From Sphingobacteriaceae bacterium (GTDB lineage: Bacteria; Bacteroidota; Bacteroidia; B-17B0; Aurantibacillaceae), in contig CANKBS010000013.1 in the NCBI GenBank assembly GCA_947480015.1, positions 41,022 to 105,021 on the forward strand: a stretch of 64,000 nt of DNA, read 5' to 3'. The notes under the pieces are model-generated. The model saw only the letters and a program-made list of their open reading frames with translations. It was not told the DNA's origin and did not search any database. Of the stretch, positions 18,611 through 27,965 are shown piece by piece. Position numbers and translations under genes: made by a program. Within the stretch, counting starts at the first letter, position 1; each line of letters opens with the position of its first letter.

Positions 18611-19852
18611 TTACTTTAGGACTATTTCACGAAGAAGGTGACAATCGGATTTTAGTGAGAAAAAACGAAACACAGATGTTTTGGTATTTATTAAAAATGC
18701 CAGGCTTAAACTTAAGGTTATAATGGAATAACTTATCAGAGCCGAATATGCAGCGCCATTTGTTCCGTAACGGCTTATGAGGAGTGGGGCTAAAATCAAA
18801 CTGGCGATAAATCCAAAACCATAGCTCACTAATACAATTTTTTGTTTACCAATGGCTATGAAGTAATTACTCATGATTAGAAAAAAACTAATCATTAAAA
18901 TAGCGGGGGAATAAAGCATCATAAGATGTTTTATACCAATAAAACCCTCACCGAGCACAAATACAAAAAATGAAACCGGAATGAGTGCGATGGTTAAAAT
19001 TAACAGGCCACTAAGGATTGTTGCGAACTTAGCTAAACTTAGGGTAAGTTGTATGCTTGTTTTTGTATTACCTGAGTTGGCTACTCGAGCCAAAAGTAAA
19101 GGACTAATTGCATTTGAAATAATTAATACAGCTTCGGTAAGGGAAGATGCCGAGGCGTACAAACCAACCGAGGCACTGTTAGCCAGAAGGTAATAACTAT
19201 AACGGTTACAAAAAATATAAAGTAGGGTACTCGACTGAAAAATCATACCATTTATGAGTATTGGTTTTAAGTAATAAGTTGAATTAATATCCTTTTGAAC
19301 AAAGAATTTAAAAACCTGAATCGCTGACATAATGGTTGCAAGTGAAAACGAAATGAATAAGGGGTAAATGTATGCAGCGAAAGTAAATGATTTAAAGATA
19401 AAAATACCGATGGTTAATCCAAGCAAAAGCAAAAAAGGTTGGATAAAATTCATCCAATTAAAAACACGAATTTTTTCTTTACCTAAAATAAGCACGCAGT
19501 TGAATGTATTGATAAGGACAAGTAGTGATACCAGGTATGCTAGCCATTCGTAACCCAGCACCTGTTTATTCAAAAAAACAATCATGAGATTGCTGAGTGA
19601 ACAAAAGATAAAGGTGTAAAAAAGTCCGTGAACTACTATTTTTTTTAGGTTGAATTTCGGAATAAAATGAACCAGGTTATATCCCGTGTATACCTCATTA
19701 ATGATTTGAATGATGCTAATATTTAGAATAAAAATACTGATCTCACCCCTTGAACTAACGCCCAAGTAGCGGGAAGAAATGATAAGAATAAGAAAATTGA
19801 TCAGTCCAACGCTGCCTTTTGTGATCAAACTGTAAACAATGTTCTTAAACAT
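18611..19852 (-). CDS. polysaccharide/oligosaccharide flippase (MOP superfamily, Wzx-like)
   Basis: This 413-aa protein has about 12 predicted membrane segments and the MOP/PST family opening (YSLITKGSVGLINFLILIIS, ISSRYLGVSSRGEISIF). It very probably flips a lipid-linked sugar across the inner membrane. Later segments (ILMISFFLIMSNYFIAIGKQK, split; GTNGAAYSALISYSIITLSL) fit the family. It is a lone flippase: no glycosyltransferases or polymerase lie in the window, so its substrate (O-antigen, exopolysaccharide, or the anionic lipopolysaccharide used by T9SS cargo) cannot be inferred. Length (413 aa) is at the lower end for Wzx. Confidence 0.88.
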   Translation of the reverse strand: MFKNIVYSLITKGSVGLINFLILIISSRYLGVSSRGEISIFILNISIIQIINEVYTGYNLVHFIPKFNLKKIVVHGLFYTFIFCSLSNLMIVFLNKQVLGYEWLAYLVSLLVLINTFNCVLILGKEKIRVFNWMNFIQPFLLLLGLTIGIFIFKSFTFAAYIYPLFISFSLATIMSAIQVFKFFVQKDINSTYYLKPILINGMIFQSSTLLYIFCNRYSYYLLANSASVGLYASASSLTEAVLIISNAISPLLLARVANSGNTKTSIQLTLSLAKFATILSGLLILTIALIPVSFFVFVLGEGFIGIKHLMMLYSPAILMISFFLIMSNYFIAIGKQKIVLVSYGFGFIASLILAPLLISRYGTNGAAYSALISYSIITLSLSLAFLINTKTSVFRFFSLKSDCHLLREIVLK

Positions 19853-19891
19853 ATTCGGTTTTAATTTAAAGGCAATTTATTGTCAGTCGTT

Positions 19892-20299
19892 TTACCAAAC
19901 AAATACAATGTTTTGCTTAATATCGGGATGGAGGCTTTTAGCAACCGGACAAGCAAGGGCTGCATGCTCGTACATTTTTTTCTCTTTATCAGTAAAATTA
20001 TTTTTAGGAAAATTAAGGGTGACGTGAATTTCACCTATCCGACGGGGTTCGGCATACATCACTTTAGTAACTTCGGCGCTGGTGCCAATAATTGGTGTAA
20101 TGTTTTCCTTCATAGCTAAAATTCCCATAATGGAAATCATACAACTGGCCAATGAGGTGGCTGCTAAATCGGTAGGTGAAAAGGCTTCTCCTTTTCCAAA
20201 ATTATCCTTTGGTGCATCGCTGAATATTTTTGTTTCCGATTGCAGGTGAACTGCCTCTGTGCGTAGCTCGCCAAGGTATTTTACTGTGCTGGTGATCAT
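19892..20299 (-). CDS. OsmC-family peroxidase-like protein
   Basis: A 135-aa OsmC/Ohr-superfamily protein. Both redox cysteines of the family are present: Cys53 (TSLASCMISIMGI) and Cys117 (HAALACPVAKSL), together with the early SETKIFSDAP and the conserved Glu in GEAFSPTDL. Such proteins reduce organic hydroperoxides with the cysteine pair. The YhfA-like subgroup has a similar layout, so a role in thiol or peroxide stress is likely but the exact substrate is unknown. It is a monocistronic minus-strand gene 39 bp upstream of the flippase start. Confidence 0.93.
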   Translation of the reverse strand: MITSTVKYLGELRTEAVHLQSETKIFSDAPKDNFGKGEAFSPTDLAATSLASCMISIMGILAMKENITPIIGTSAEVTKVMYAEPRRIGEIHVTLNFPKNNFTDKEKKMYEHAALACPVAKSLHPDIKQNIVFVW

Positions 20300-20356
20300 G
20301 GTTAATTATTTATGCAAAAATAGGATAATACCTTGTAAATACTTATTTTTGTTAGC

Positions 20357-21121
20357 ATGTTTCGTTCCATTGTTTACATCCTTTGCGGCCTTGTTTTACT
20401 GAGTACAGATGTATTTGGTCAGGATCAAACTTTGGGTACAGGTTATGAAAACGGCACCAATTTAAATGTGATTTATCATACCGAACGGAGTGGTCAATTT
20501 TATGCCAGTACGAGAGGTTATGGAATTAGTTACCGCCAATCGAAACATCTTAACGCGAAAAGTCGTTCGTTTTTTGAAATTGACGTGCAAAATTTAAAAC
20601 ACATTAAGGAAACCAAAACGCAGGGCGATGCTCCGGAACGGAGACGATTTGTTTATGGAAAAGTGAACTCCGTTTTTTTATTGCGTGGTGCCATTGGTTT
20701 TCAAAACGTCATTTTCTCAAAGGCCGATAATAAAGCTGTAGAGATTCGTTATTTTTATTCCATTGGTCCTACTTTAGCTTTTGTAAAACCCTATTACTTG
20801 CAGGTATACAAAACCAATGGCAATAAGGAATCGACCTTAATAAAATTCGGTGCTGAAAATTTTACTGCGGATAGTGGTCGTGTTGTAGGTCGTGGGGCTT
20901 ACACCGATGGGCTGCCTGAAATGAGGATTTATCCCGGATTAAGTGCTAAATTTAATCTAAGTTTTGAATACGCGCCTTATACAAATTTAATCCGGGCCAT
21001 TGAAACCGGAGTTTCGTTGGATTATTTTCCAAAATCCATTACGCTTATGGCTCGTAATCCTTCAGAAAATTTAATTATTGCATTTCATGTAGGATTTGTA
21101 TTTGGCAGAAAATGGTTTTAG
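20357..21121 (+). CDS. conserved exported protein, probable outer-membrane beta-barrel, unknown function
   Basis: A 254-aa protein with a signal peptide (1-21, ending DVFGQ) and alternating hydrophobic/polar strands ending in the aromatic-terminated strand [17 protein letters not shown]. Such a C-terminal Phe is the typical sorting signal of outer-membrane barrels. The central part ([18 protein letters not shown] and [17 protein letters not shown]) reads as strand-turn-strand. I recognise it only as a Bacteroidota protein found beside lipA. The stop codon is one base before the lipA ATG, so the two are surely co-transcribed although no functional link is obvious. Confidence 0.8.
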   Translation: MFRSIVYILCGLVLLSTDVFGQDQTLGTGYENGTNLNVIYHTERSGQFYASTRGYGISYRQSKHLNAKSRSFFEIDVQNLKHIKETKTQGDAPERRRFVYGKVNSVFLLRGAIGFQNVIFSKADNKAVEIRYFYSIGPTLAFVKPYYLQVYKTNGNKESTLIKFGAENFTADSGRVVGRGAYTDGLPEMRIYPGLSAKFNLSFEYAPYTNLIRAIETGVSLDYFPKSITLMARNPSENLIIAFHVGFVFGRKWF

Positions 21122-21122
21122 T

Positions 21123-21986
21123 ATGGAATTAACACAAGAAGTTCAGAAAATAAAAAAACCCGAATGGTTGCGCGTTAAGCTGCCTACGGGTCAAGAATAT
21201 GTAAAAGTTAGAAGTATTGTTGGTGAGCACAAGCTGCATACCATTTGTGAAAGTGGCAACTGCCCGAATATGGGTGAATGTTGGGGCGCAGGTACAGCTA
21301 CCTTTATGATACTTGGAAACATTTGCACCCGCAGTTGCGGTTTTTGTGCAGTTGCCACCGGTAAACCAAAAGCGGCCGACTGGGATGAGCCAAAACGCAT
21401 TGCCAACTCCGTTAAATTAATGGGTGTAAAACATTGTGTGATTACCAGTGTTGACCGTGATGATTTGAAAGATGGTGGTTCAATTATTTGGGCAGAAACC
21501 ATTAAGGAAATAAGAGCCATTAGTCCTGAAACTAAATTTGAATGTTTGATTCCTGATTTTGCCGGCAAGTGGGAAAATTTGCAACGTATTATTGATGTGA
21601 TGCCTGATATTGTTTCACATAATATTGAAACTGTGCGGCGTTTAACTGCCCAGGTGAGAATACAAGCAAAATACGACAGAAGTCTGGAAGTTTTAAAAAG
21701 ACTGGATGAGGCTGGTGTAAAAACCAAATCGGGGGTGATGCTTGGATTAGGTGAAACCGAAGAAGAAATTTATGAAACCATAGATGATCTTGCATCTGTA
21801 AAATGTGATGTTTTAACCTTGGGGCAATACTTGCAACCCACTCCAAAACATATACCCGTTGCTCAGTTTGTGCATCCGGATGAATTTAATAAATACAGAG
21901 CTTATGCGTTAACCAAAGGTTTTCGATTTGTTGAAAGTGGTCCTTTGGTTCGTTCCTCTTATCATGCAGAAAAACACATTTTTTAA
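21123..21986 (+). CDS. lipA: lipoyl synthase
   Basis: Radical-SAM enzyme that inserts two sulfurs into protein-bound octanoyl groups to make lipoate for pyruvate and 2-oxoglutarate dehydrogenases and the glycine cleavage system. The auxiliary [4Fe-4S] site CX4CX5C (Cys42, Cys47, Cys53, in [12 protein letters not shown]), the SAM cluster CX3CX2C (Cys68, Cys72, Cys75, in CTRSCGFC) and the C-terminal RSSYHAE serine ligand are intact. The frame extends to a TTG at 21096 inside the previous gene, but the ATG at 21123 gives [17 protein letters not shown] and the normal length (287 aa). It is one nucleotide after the upstream gene and abuts the next lipoprotein gene, within a four-gene plus-strand cluster. 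Confidence 0.97.
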   Translation: MELTQEVQKIKKPEWLRVKLPTGQEYVKVRSIVGEHKLHTICESGNCPNMGECWGAGTATFMILGNICTRSCGFCAVATGKPKAADWDEPKRIANSVKLMGVKHCVITSVDRDDLKDGGSIIWAETIKEIRAISPETKFECLIPDFAGKWENLQRIIDVMPDIVSHNIETVRRLTAQVRIQAKYDRSLEVLKRLDEAGVKTKSGVMLGLGETEEEIYETIDDLASVKCDVLTLGQYLQPTPKHIPVAQFVHPDEFNKYRAYALTKGFRFVESGPLVRSSYHAEKHIF

Positions 21987-22658
21987 ATGAAAAAACCACT
22001 AACGCTGCTATTTATTGTAGTACTTATTCTCACCTTTGCGTTTTGTGCGCCATCGCGCTATGTTAAAACTTTGGAAAAAAAACAAAGTGTCCTTGCTTTT
22101 TCATTTGGCGGCCCCCTTATTAAATTTGGTGGAGCGCCTATTCCCATTCCGTTTACAACCTTGGGTTATGCTTATGGATGCAGCGATCGCATCACTGCCT
22201 ATGGTAATTTGCATACCACGAGTTTACTATTCGGTAATTTTCAAACAGACTTAGGCGCTACGGTTAAGTTATACGAAAAAGAAAATCAATTTGGTTTCTC
22301 TGCCTCACCTGCTTTGCAAATTGCCTGCAATGTTCGGAATCAGACAGGGTTTAGAACTTGGCCCAGTATCGATTTAAACAGTTATTATCACCCAAACAAA
22401 AAACCTTCATATATCTATGCCGGAATCAATTCATGGATTGAACTTTCATCGACCAAAGCGCATGATGAGCCGCAGACCAAACATGCCATCCCTAATTTGC
22501 ATATCGGATACAGTGTGGTAAAAACAAAATGGCAGCATCAGTTTGAATTAAAATATTTGGGTATGGGTATTGCCAATACACCCGGTGTGGTTGATTATAT
22601 AGGTGCTTCAGGAAAAGGAACCTTTGGCCTGTATTATTCATTAATTAGAAAATTTTAG
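21987..22658 (+). CDS. lipoprotein of unknown function, beta-rich
   Basis: A 223-aa exported lipoprotein: signal segment MKKPLTLLFIVVLILTFAFC with Cys20 in the lipobox FAFC. The rest is beta-rich with many aromatic residues (FSFGGPLIKFGGAPIPIPF, TLGYAYGCSDRITAYGNL, GTFGLYYSLIRKF) and ends in Phe, which suggests a lipid-anchored barrel-like outer-membrane protein. The family is not recognised. Its ATG directly follows the lipA TAA and its stop is one base before the hydrolase ATG, so it belongs to the lipA operon. Confidence 0.75.
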   Translation: MKKPLTLLFIVVLILTFAFCAPSRYVKTLEKKQSVLAFSFGGPLIKFGGAPIPIPFTTLGYAYGCSDRITAYGNLHTTSLLFGNFQTDLGATVKLYEKENQFGFSASPALQIACNVRNQTGFRTWPSIDLNSYYHPNKKPSYIYAGINSWIELSSTKAHDEPQTKHAIPNLHIGYSVVKTKWQHQFELKYLGMGIANTPGVVDYIGASGKGTFGLYYSLIRKF

Positions 22659-22659
22659 G

Positions 22660-23559
22660 ATGAAAAAACCAATTCCTGTTCTTCTTTTTTCTTTGTTGTT
22701 GACGAGTTCTTGTTTGAAGCTGGACAGTAACATGTATAATACATCGGACAAGATTAAAGAATATAAACTTGACAATTATACCGGCACTCAAGATTTTATT
22801 CTCGATGGAAACTATGCTATTCCGTCATCGCTTGTGTCTATTTTTGACCTGTCTTCTCAGGCTTCTGATGAAAAAAATTCGACAACTATCAAAGCGTTGT
22901 ATATTGGTGACATCAGTAAAATAGGAAGCGATACAATTATTTTATATTGTCACGGCAACAAATGGCATATGGATTTTTACTGGCAGCGTGCCAAATTATT
23001 GGCACATACCCGTGGTAAAAACCACTACGGTGTCATGATGATGGATTATAGAGGTTATGGATTAAGCGAGGGTAAACCAACTGAGTATGGCATGTATGCC
23101 GATGTGGATGCCTGTATGAAATGGTTAAAAGAAAAAGGCTTAACAAACAATCGTTTGGTCATTTACGGCTTTAGTCTGGGCACTGCCTCTGCCACCGAAT
23201 TAACAGCCAATCCAGGAGCCTTAATCCCATCTAAACTCATATTAGAAGCCCCTTTTGCCAGCACTTCGGTGTTGGTGCAGGATGCTTCACAACTAAATAT
23301 GCCTTCTGATTATTTCACCGATGTTAAAGTGGATAACGCAGAAGAAATAAAAAAAGTAAGTCAACCATTTTTATGGCTGCATGGTACAGCTGATCTGTTT
23401 TTAAATTACAAGACTCACGGAGAGGTTGTTTACAATCAATACAAAGGAAGCTACCAGGAAAAGTTTATGGTAGATGGTGCTGACCATGGTGAAGTTCCTC
23501 AGAAGATGGGCTTTGAGAAGTATTTGGAAGTTGTGGGTTCTTTTATTATAAAAAAGTAA
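22660..23559 (+). CDS. alpha/beta-hydrolase lipoprotein
   Basis: A 299-aa secreted lipoprotein (Cys18 in LTSSC) with an alpha/beta-hydrolase fold like BEM46/FrsA-type serine hydrolases. The oxyanion strand ILYCHGNKWHMDFYW, the nucleophile elbow IYGFSLGTAS (Ser172), an acidic residue in LWLHGTADLFLN (Asp245) and the His in VDGADHGEVP (His276) form a plausible catalytic triad. Substrate is unknown; it could be an esterase or peptidase of the periplasm or outer membrane. It is the last gene of the cluster with lipA, one base after the previous stop, and converges with batE. Confidence 0.9.
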   Translation: MKKPIPVLLFSLLLTSSCLKLDSNMYNTSDKIKEYKLDNYTGTQDFILDGNYAIPSSLVSIFDLSSQASDEKNSTTIKALYIGDISKIGSDTIILYCHGNKWHMDFYWQRAKLLAHTRGKNHYGVMMMDYRGYGLSEGKPTEYGMYADVDACMKWLKEKGLTNNRLVIYGFSLGTASATELTANPGALIPSKLILEAPFASTSVLVQDASQLNMPSDYFTDVKVDNAEEIKKVSQPFLWLHGTADLFLNYKTHGEVVYNQYKGSYQEKFMVDGADHGEVPQKMGFEKYLEVVGSFIIKK

Positions 23560-23588
23560 TAAGGAATTATTAGAATGTATTCTTTGGA

Positions 23589-24338
23589 TTAAATAATCCC
23601 CACATCATTCACTTTCACCCAACCTTCATTTCCATTATCGAGTTTAATTAAGAGCCAATCGCCATTATTTTCTACCACCCGAATTTTTGTGCCTTCGTGT
23701 AAATTAAATTTAATTTTAGCTAAGGGTGTAGGTTCGTTCATGATACGAATTTCTTTAGAAAGCACTATTGCAAATTTATTTTCATAACGCGCTTGCAAAG
23801 CAGAATAGCCGAGGAAGTAAGTGACAAAAAAAGACAGTAACAATGCTAAACTCAGTAGAAACGACAAGCGTTTCACAAGCAGCACCGTTGAATTTACAAA
23901 TACAAAAAACAGAACGCATCCAATGCCCAAACAAAAGACGGTTAACCAAGCCCAAGTTCCAGTGCTAAAAGCGGATAATAAATTTGTTTTAACAGCGGAG
24001 ATGAAAAAATTTTCTTTCGAATCGATTTTATCGCTTGTTTTAGCTGAAGCAATTCCAAGATTGATGCGAACGTCTTCATCATTTGGTTCTACCTTACGAG
24101 CAAGTTCGTAATAATAGATTGCCTTACCTAAATCGTTGTTACGGTAATAGGCATTACCTAAATTAAAATACAATTGATGGGATTTATAACCACCGCTAAC
24201 CAGTTTCTCATAATAAGAGATAGCCTCCTTGTAATTTTTAGAATCGTAGGCTTTTTCGGCCTTTTCGATGAGTTCGTTGGCAAAGGCTTTGGCGCCAAAG
24301 GAAATAATTACTGCTAAAATATAAATTACCTTTTTCAT
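23589..24338 (-). CDS. batE: BatE-like TPR and SH3 domain protein
   Basis: A 249-aa envelope protein. The signal peptide (1-20) is followed by TPR repeats (about 22-100, KAEKAYDSKNYKEAISYYEKL and LYFNLGNAYYRNNDLGKAIYYY). Two membrane segments follow (about 125-175, WAWLTVFCLGIGCVLFFVF and LSFLLSLALLLSFFVTYFL) and then a C-terminal bacterial SH3 domain (about 190-249, RIMNEPTPLAKIKFNLHEGT, ending GWVKVNDVGII). This order is that of BatE in Bacteroides aerotolerance operons. It is the last gene of the moxR-bat operon, starting directly after the batD stop. Confidence 0.9.
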   Translation of the reverse strand: MKKVIYILAVIISFGAKAFANELIEKAEKAYDSKNYKEAISYYEKLVSGGYKSHQLYFNLGNAYYRNNDLGKAIYYYELARKVEPNDEDVRINLGIASAKTSDKIDSKENFFISAVKTNLLSAFSTGTWAWLTVFCLGIGCVLFFVFVNSTVLLVKRLSFLLSLALLLSFFVTYFLGYSALQARYENKFAIVLSKEIRIMNEPTPLAKIKFNLHEGTKIRVVENNGDWLLIKLDNGNEGWVKVNDVGII

Positions 24339-26129
24339 TTACACCTTTTTAGTTAGTTGTTGCTCGAGTTCAGCAATAAGATCAACCGTATTTTGATATA
24401 CGTGTTGTAGATCGCCACTTACAGCGCCCGGAGCGTATTTGGCGTACTCGCTGGTTTCAATGGTGGCCATTAATTTTACCAAAACACTGTCGGTGATTTG
24501 TTTTTGAACAAGCACCTTATGAATATTTTCACGTGAAAGATCAGCCGACGGAATATTTAATTTATCGCTCAAGTAATTATTAAGGGCCATTAAAACTTCT
24601 GTATAAAAGTCATCCTTATTGTTTTCATTTTTTAATTTCTCGGCCTTTTGCAATTGCTTTTGAGCAAGCTTGGCGGCTTTACGTTCACGCACTAGAATCA
24701 TGTTACTGTTATTGTGAATGTGTTTACGACGTATGAACAAACCTAAAAACAGAGCAAAAAGTGGACATACTAAAAGTGTAAGGTGTTTTCCTGAATTAAA
24801 AAACTCGTTTTCGGTTTTAATTAAATTAAAGTCCCCTTTTTTAATATAGCGTATATCGTTCTCAGTTTCTTTAACTTGATTAGGGGTAGTATAAACTTGT
24901 GCGCCGGCACTATTTGGATCGGGTGCTAAAATTATTATTTTAATATCTTCTGATTTGATGGTTACATATTTTTTTGCATCAAGGTCAAAATAACTAAAGT
25001 CGAGATTTGTTAAGGTATAATCGCCTTCGCTACGAGGAATTACCAAATAATCGAATGTTTTGGAGCCGGAAGCTTCCACTACTTTAGGGTCGTATGTTTC
25101 AAAGCCATCAGGCAGCGTTAGTTTAGGTGCTGAAATAAGTTTTAAATTACCTTTACCCGAAATGGTCATTTTTAAATTAAAGGCGTCATTGGCTTTTAAT
25201 TCTGTTTTGGAAAGATCCACTTTTAAATTAAAATTTCCCACTGCGCCGTTAAAGCTTGCGGGCTTTGCTTCTTCCGGCAATGGCATGACCTCAATCAAAA
25301 GTGGTTTTGATTTGATAGAAACAGGAATGTCTTCATAAGCCGCTGCACCGAAAAACTGCTCAAATATATTTTTTGGTTTATTTGCACTTTGATGTCGAAT
25401 AACCACATCACCCTCAATTGGGGTGAGGGTGATTTTTCCGGATTTATTTGCAATGGCAACGGTTCTGAACAACTCATAGGTATAGTAATTTACACCATCT
25501 ACATTTTCGACCGCTAACTGACCTTTGCTGGTTGATTCTTGTGCTTGAGAATAGAAGCCATCATAAGTAGGTTGCGAGAATTTTTGAAAGCCGATGATTT
25601 GCATCCGTCCATATACTTTTTGAGTAATGGTTACTTGTTCACCAATAAAACACTTGTTTTTACTAATTGAACTCTTAATGTACAAATCGGTTCCACCCAC
25701 TTTAGAACTGTGCTGTGGTTCGTTATTTGAAGTGCCTGCAGTCGGATTCACCGCGCCTTTAACCACTTCAATAGTAATGGCAGCCGTTTCAAGACGTTGC
25801 CCACCTAACATCACATTAGCGGCCGGAATAGTAAACTTGCCTTCTTTTCTGGCAACCAATCCGTAGGAAAAAACCACCTGCTGACTCATAACACCATTGG
25901 TGTATTGAACACTGTTACTTTGATTGGGTCCACTTACCAATTCAAATTCTTTAAAATGAGGTTGATTGTAATTGCTAGGGTTACCGGCTATAACCACTGC
26001 ATATTCAAAGGGCACACCTACTTGGACTTTTTTTGAACTTACTTGAGCATAAAACGATTGCGCCTTAGTAGTGTTAATTACTAAAACAGAAGAAAGCAAA
26101 ATGAGTATGCAAGATTTAAGTTTCTTCAT
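24339..26129 (-). CDS. batD: BatD aerotolerance-type oxygen-stress protein
   Basis: BatD family (596 aa): signal peptide (ending NTTKAQ, residue 23), tandem periplasmic beta-sandwich domains (KKVQVGVPFEYAVVIAGNPS, SISKNKCFIGEQVTITQKVYG, GNFNLKVDLSKTELKANDAF), one membrane segment near 450 (LLVCPLFALFLGLFI) and a cytoplasmic helical tail (KAAKLAQKQLQKAEKL onward). In Bacteroides the Bat proteins are linked to aerotolerance and envelope integrity; the exact activity is not known. No catalytic residues are apparent, consistent with a scaffold role. Start ATG at 26129; there is an 80-bp gap to batC, the largest inside the bat part of the operon. Confidence 0.93.
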   Translation of the reverse strand: MKKLKSCILILLSSVLVINTTKAQSFYAQVSSKKVQVGVPFEYAVVIAGNPSNYNQPHFKEFELVSGPNQSNSVQYTNGVMSQQVVFSYGLVARKEGKFTIPAANVMLGGQRLETAAITIEVVKGAVNPTAGTSNNEPQHSSKVGGTDLYIKSSISKNKCFIGEQVTITQKVYGRMQIIGFQKFSQPTYDGFYSQAQESTSKGQLAVENVDGVNYYTYELFRTVAIANKSGKITLTPIEGDVVIRHQSANKPKNIFEQFFGAAAYEDIPVSIKSKPLLIEVMPLPEEAKPASFNGAVGNFNLKVDLSKTELKANDAFNLKMTISGKGNLKLISAPKLTLPDGFETYDPKVVEASGSKTFDYLVIPRSEGDYTLTNLDFSYFDLDAKKYVTIKSEDIKIIILAPDPNSAGAQVYTTPNQVKETENDIRYIKKGDFNLIKTENEFFNSGKHLTLLVCPLFALFLGLFIRRKHIHNNSNMILVRERKAAKLAQKQLQKAEKLKNENNKDDFYTEVLMALNNYLSDKLNIPSADLSRENIHKVLVQKQITDSVLVKLMATIETSEYAKYAPGAVSGDLQHVYQNTVDLIAELEQQLTKKV

Positions 26130-26209
26130 TTAATGCAAGTTAGTTACTTTAAAAGGCGTTTTTATTTTATTAATTTAATTTAACGTCTAATTCAATTTGT
26201 AGTATTTTA

Positions 26210-26938
26210 TTACCAATCCTTTTCCACTGAATTATTTGCAGCATCCTGTTGTTTTTGTTTGCGTTTGTCTTGCAATTTTTTCTCCTGATCCATCAAAGCC
26301 TTTAACAATTGCTCGGCTTGATCTTTGCTCATTTGATCTTGTGGTTGCTGTTGTTGTTTCTTGTCCTTCTTATCGTTTTTTTTATTTTCAGGTGGGGGAC
26401 TTTGACCGCCGCCGCCTTTCTTTTTCTCTTTTGGTAAATTTTTTAAAGCATACGCCAGGTTATAACGGGTTTCTTCATCTTTTGGATTAAACTTTAACGC
26501 TTTTTTATAAGCATCAACTGCTTGCTGGTATTCTTTTTTTTGAAGGTAGCAGTTGCCAATATTATGCCAGGCTTGATGCAAGGTATCTTTATCGGAAACC
26601 GAATTTGCCACAACAGCAAAATTTTGAGCGGCCTGATCGAGAATCATTTTTGCCATGGAATCGGGCAGAATTTTTGTTTCGGCAGGCATATTAAGTTGAC
26701 CAGATTTAATAAGGAGGGCATTTTTATATAAAGCATTTCCGAGATTAAAATTGGCTTTGCGGTTGTTTGGGTTTAACTCCAAAGCACGTGCATACTTAGT
26801 GGTAGATTCGGGTAATTTGCCTGAAAGATAAAGGTTGTTTCCATCATAAATCATCTGAGCGTCCTTTTGTGCCGAAAGTTGAAACACCGAGAACAACAAA
26901 GACGCGGCAGAGAAACAGGATATTTTATTTAACTGCAT
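26210..26938 (-). CDS. batC: BatC-like TPR protein
   Basis: A 242-aa exported TPR protein. The frame extends to an ATG at 26971, but the ATG at 26938 begins exactly at the signal peptide (MQLNKISCFSAASLLFSVF, cleavage near LSAQ) and overlaps the batB 3' end by only 14 bp, so it is preferred. TPR units occur at about 25-85 (NLYLSGKLPESTTKYARAL, NNRKANFNLGNALYKNALL) and 120-180 (AWHNIGNCYLQKKEYQQAV, ETRYNLAYALKNLPKEKKK). A low-complexity Lys/Gln/Asp tail follows (about 180-242), which is usual for BatC. It likely binds BatA/BatB in the periplasm. Confidence 0.9.
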   Translation of the reverse strand: MQLNKISCFSAASLLFSVFQLSAQKDAQMIYDGNNLYLSGKLPESTTKYARALELNPNNRKANFNLGNALYKNALLIKSGQLNMPAETKILPDSMAKMILDQAAQNFAVVANSVSDKDTLHQAWHNIGNCYLQKKEYQQAVDAYKKALKFNPKDEETRYNLAYALKNLPKEKKKGGGGQSPPPENKKNDKKDKKQQQQPQDQMSKDQAEQLLKALMDQEKKLQDKRKQKQQDAANNSVEKDW

Positions 26939-27965
26939 TTCCAAACAAATTAATTTTTTTAAACCATTCACTCACCCGTTCGCTAATTAAAAATTCGATA
27001 AAAAATAAGATTAACGATAAACCAAGGAACCATTGAAACTGATCTTCGTAATCGGTGTACATTTTATTTTCAAGTTGGGCTTTATCGAGTTCTGAAATCT
27101 TATCGAGGATAGCGCCAAGTCCGAGATCAGCCTGACTGGCCTGTACGTAAACGCCATTGCCTTTTGAGGCAATCGTTTTTAAAAGATCGGAATTTAATTT
27201 AGTCACAATGGTTTGTCCTTCTTTGTCTTTACGATAACCCTTTACCACCCCATTTTCAATTAAAGGAATTGGCACGCCACGTTCTGATCCAATGCCAATG
27301 GTATTAATCATGATGCCCTTTTTATTGGCTTCTTCAGCAGCATCAATGGCAGCCGATTCGTGGTTCTCTCCATCGGTAATAAGAATAATGGCGCGATTTT
27401 TTCCGTCATCACTACTAAATGATTCAGACGCTTTTTTAATGGCATCGGCAATTTTTGTTCCTTGTACCGGCACCATACCCGGACCAATAGAATTTAAGAA
27501 CATTTTAGCGGCACCGTAATCGGTTGTTATGGGCAATTGCACGTAAGCTTCGCCGGCAAAAATGACTAAACCCATACGATCACCTTCAAGCATATCGATC
27601 ATTTTTTCAAGGGCGTATTTAGCTCGGGTTAAACGGTTCGGACTCAGGTCCTGTGCAAGCATACTATTACTCACATCCAGACAAACAATGATATCGGCAC
27701 CTTCGCGTTTTACTTCGGTTAATTTAGAACCGGTTTGTAAATTACAAATTGCCAAAATTAAACTCGAGAAAGCCGTTAAAAATAAGACCACTTTTGCGAT
27801 GCGTTTTCTTCGACTGGAATAGGGAATTAATTTTTCTACCATTTGAGGATCTCCCAAACGTTTTAGTTTGTTTCTTCTTGACATAAAATACCAGATCACC
27901 AGCAACAGCATGAATGGAATGGCTGCGAAGGCATAGAAGTAAATGGTATGTTCGAACTTAAACAT
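26925..27965 (-). CDS. batB: BatB von Willebrand factor A domain membrane protein
   Basis: A 346-aa inner-membrane protein with two N-terminal membrane segments (about 8-28 and 58-76), a VWA domain from about 90 to 290 and a C-terminal membrane segment (about 312-332, FQWFLGLSLILFFIEFLI). The metal-ion-dependent adhesion site is intact (CLDVSNSMLAQD, DxSxS; later TDYGAAK and ITDGENHES). The start codon shares a base with the batA stop (TAATG), so the pair is translationally coupled. Paired VWA proteins BatA and BatB are expected to form a complex with MoxR and the TPR proteins. Confidence 0.95.
   Translation of the reverse strand: MFKFEHTIYFYAFAAIPFMLLLVIWYFMSRRNKLKRLGDPQMVEKLIPYSSRRKRIAKVVLFLTAFSSLILAICNLQTGSKLTEVKREGADIIVCLDVSNSMLAQDLSPNRLTRAKYALEKMIDMLEGDRMGLVIFAGEAYVQLPITTDYGAAKMFLNSIGPGMVPVQGTKIADAIKKASESFSSDDGKNRAIILITDGENHESAAIDAAEEANKKGIMINTIGIGSERGVPIPLIENGVVKGYRKDKEGQTIVTKLNSDLLKTIASKGNGVYVQASQADLGLGAILDKISELDKAQLENKMYTDYEDQFQWFLGLSLILFFIEFLISERVSEWFKKINLFGNAVK

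Noticed and set aside
21191..21727. 178-codon open frame on the minus strand opposite lipA
   Set aside because: lipA is certain by its cysteine motifs; the opposite frame has no recognisable features and no own start context. Long antisense frames are common over conserved genes.
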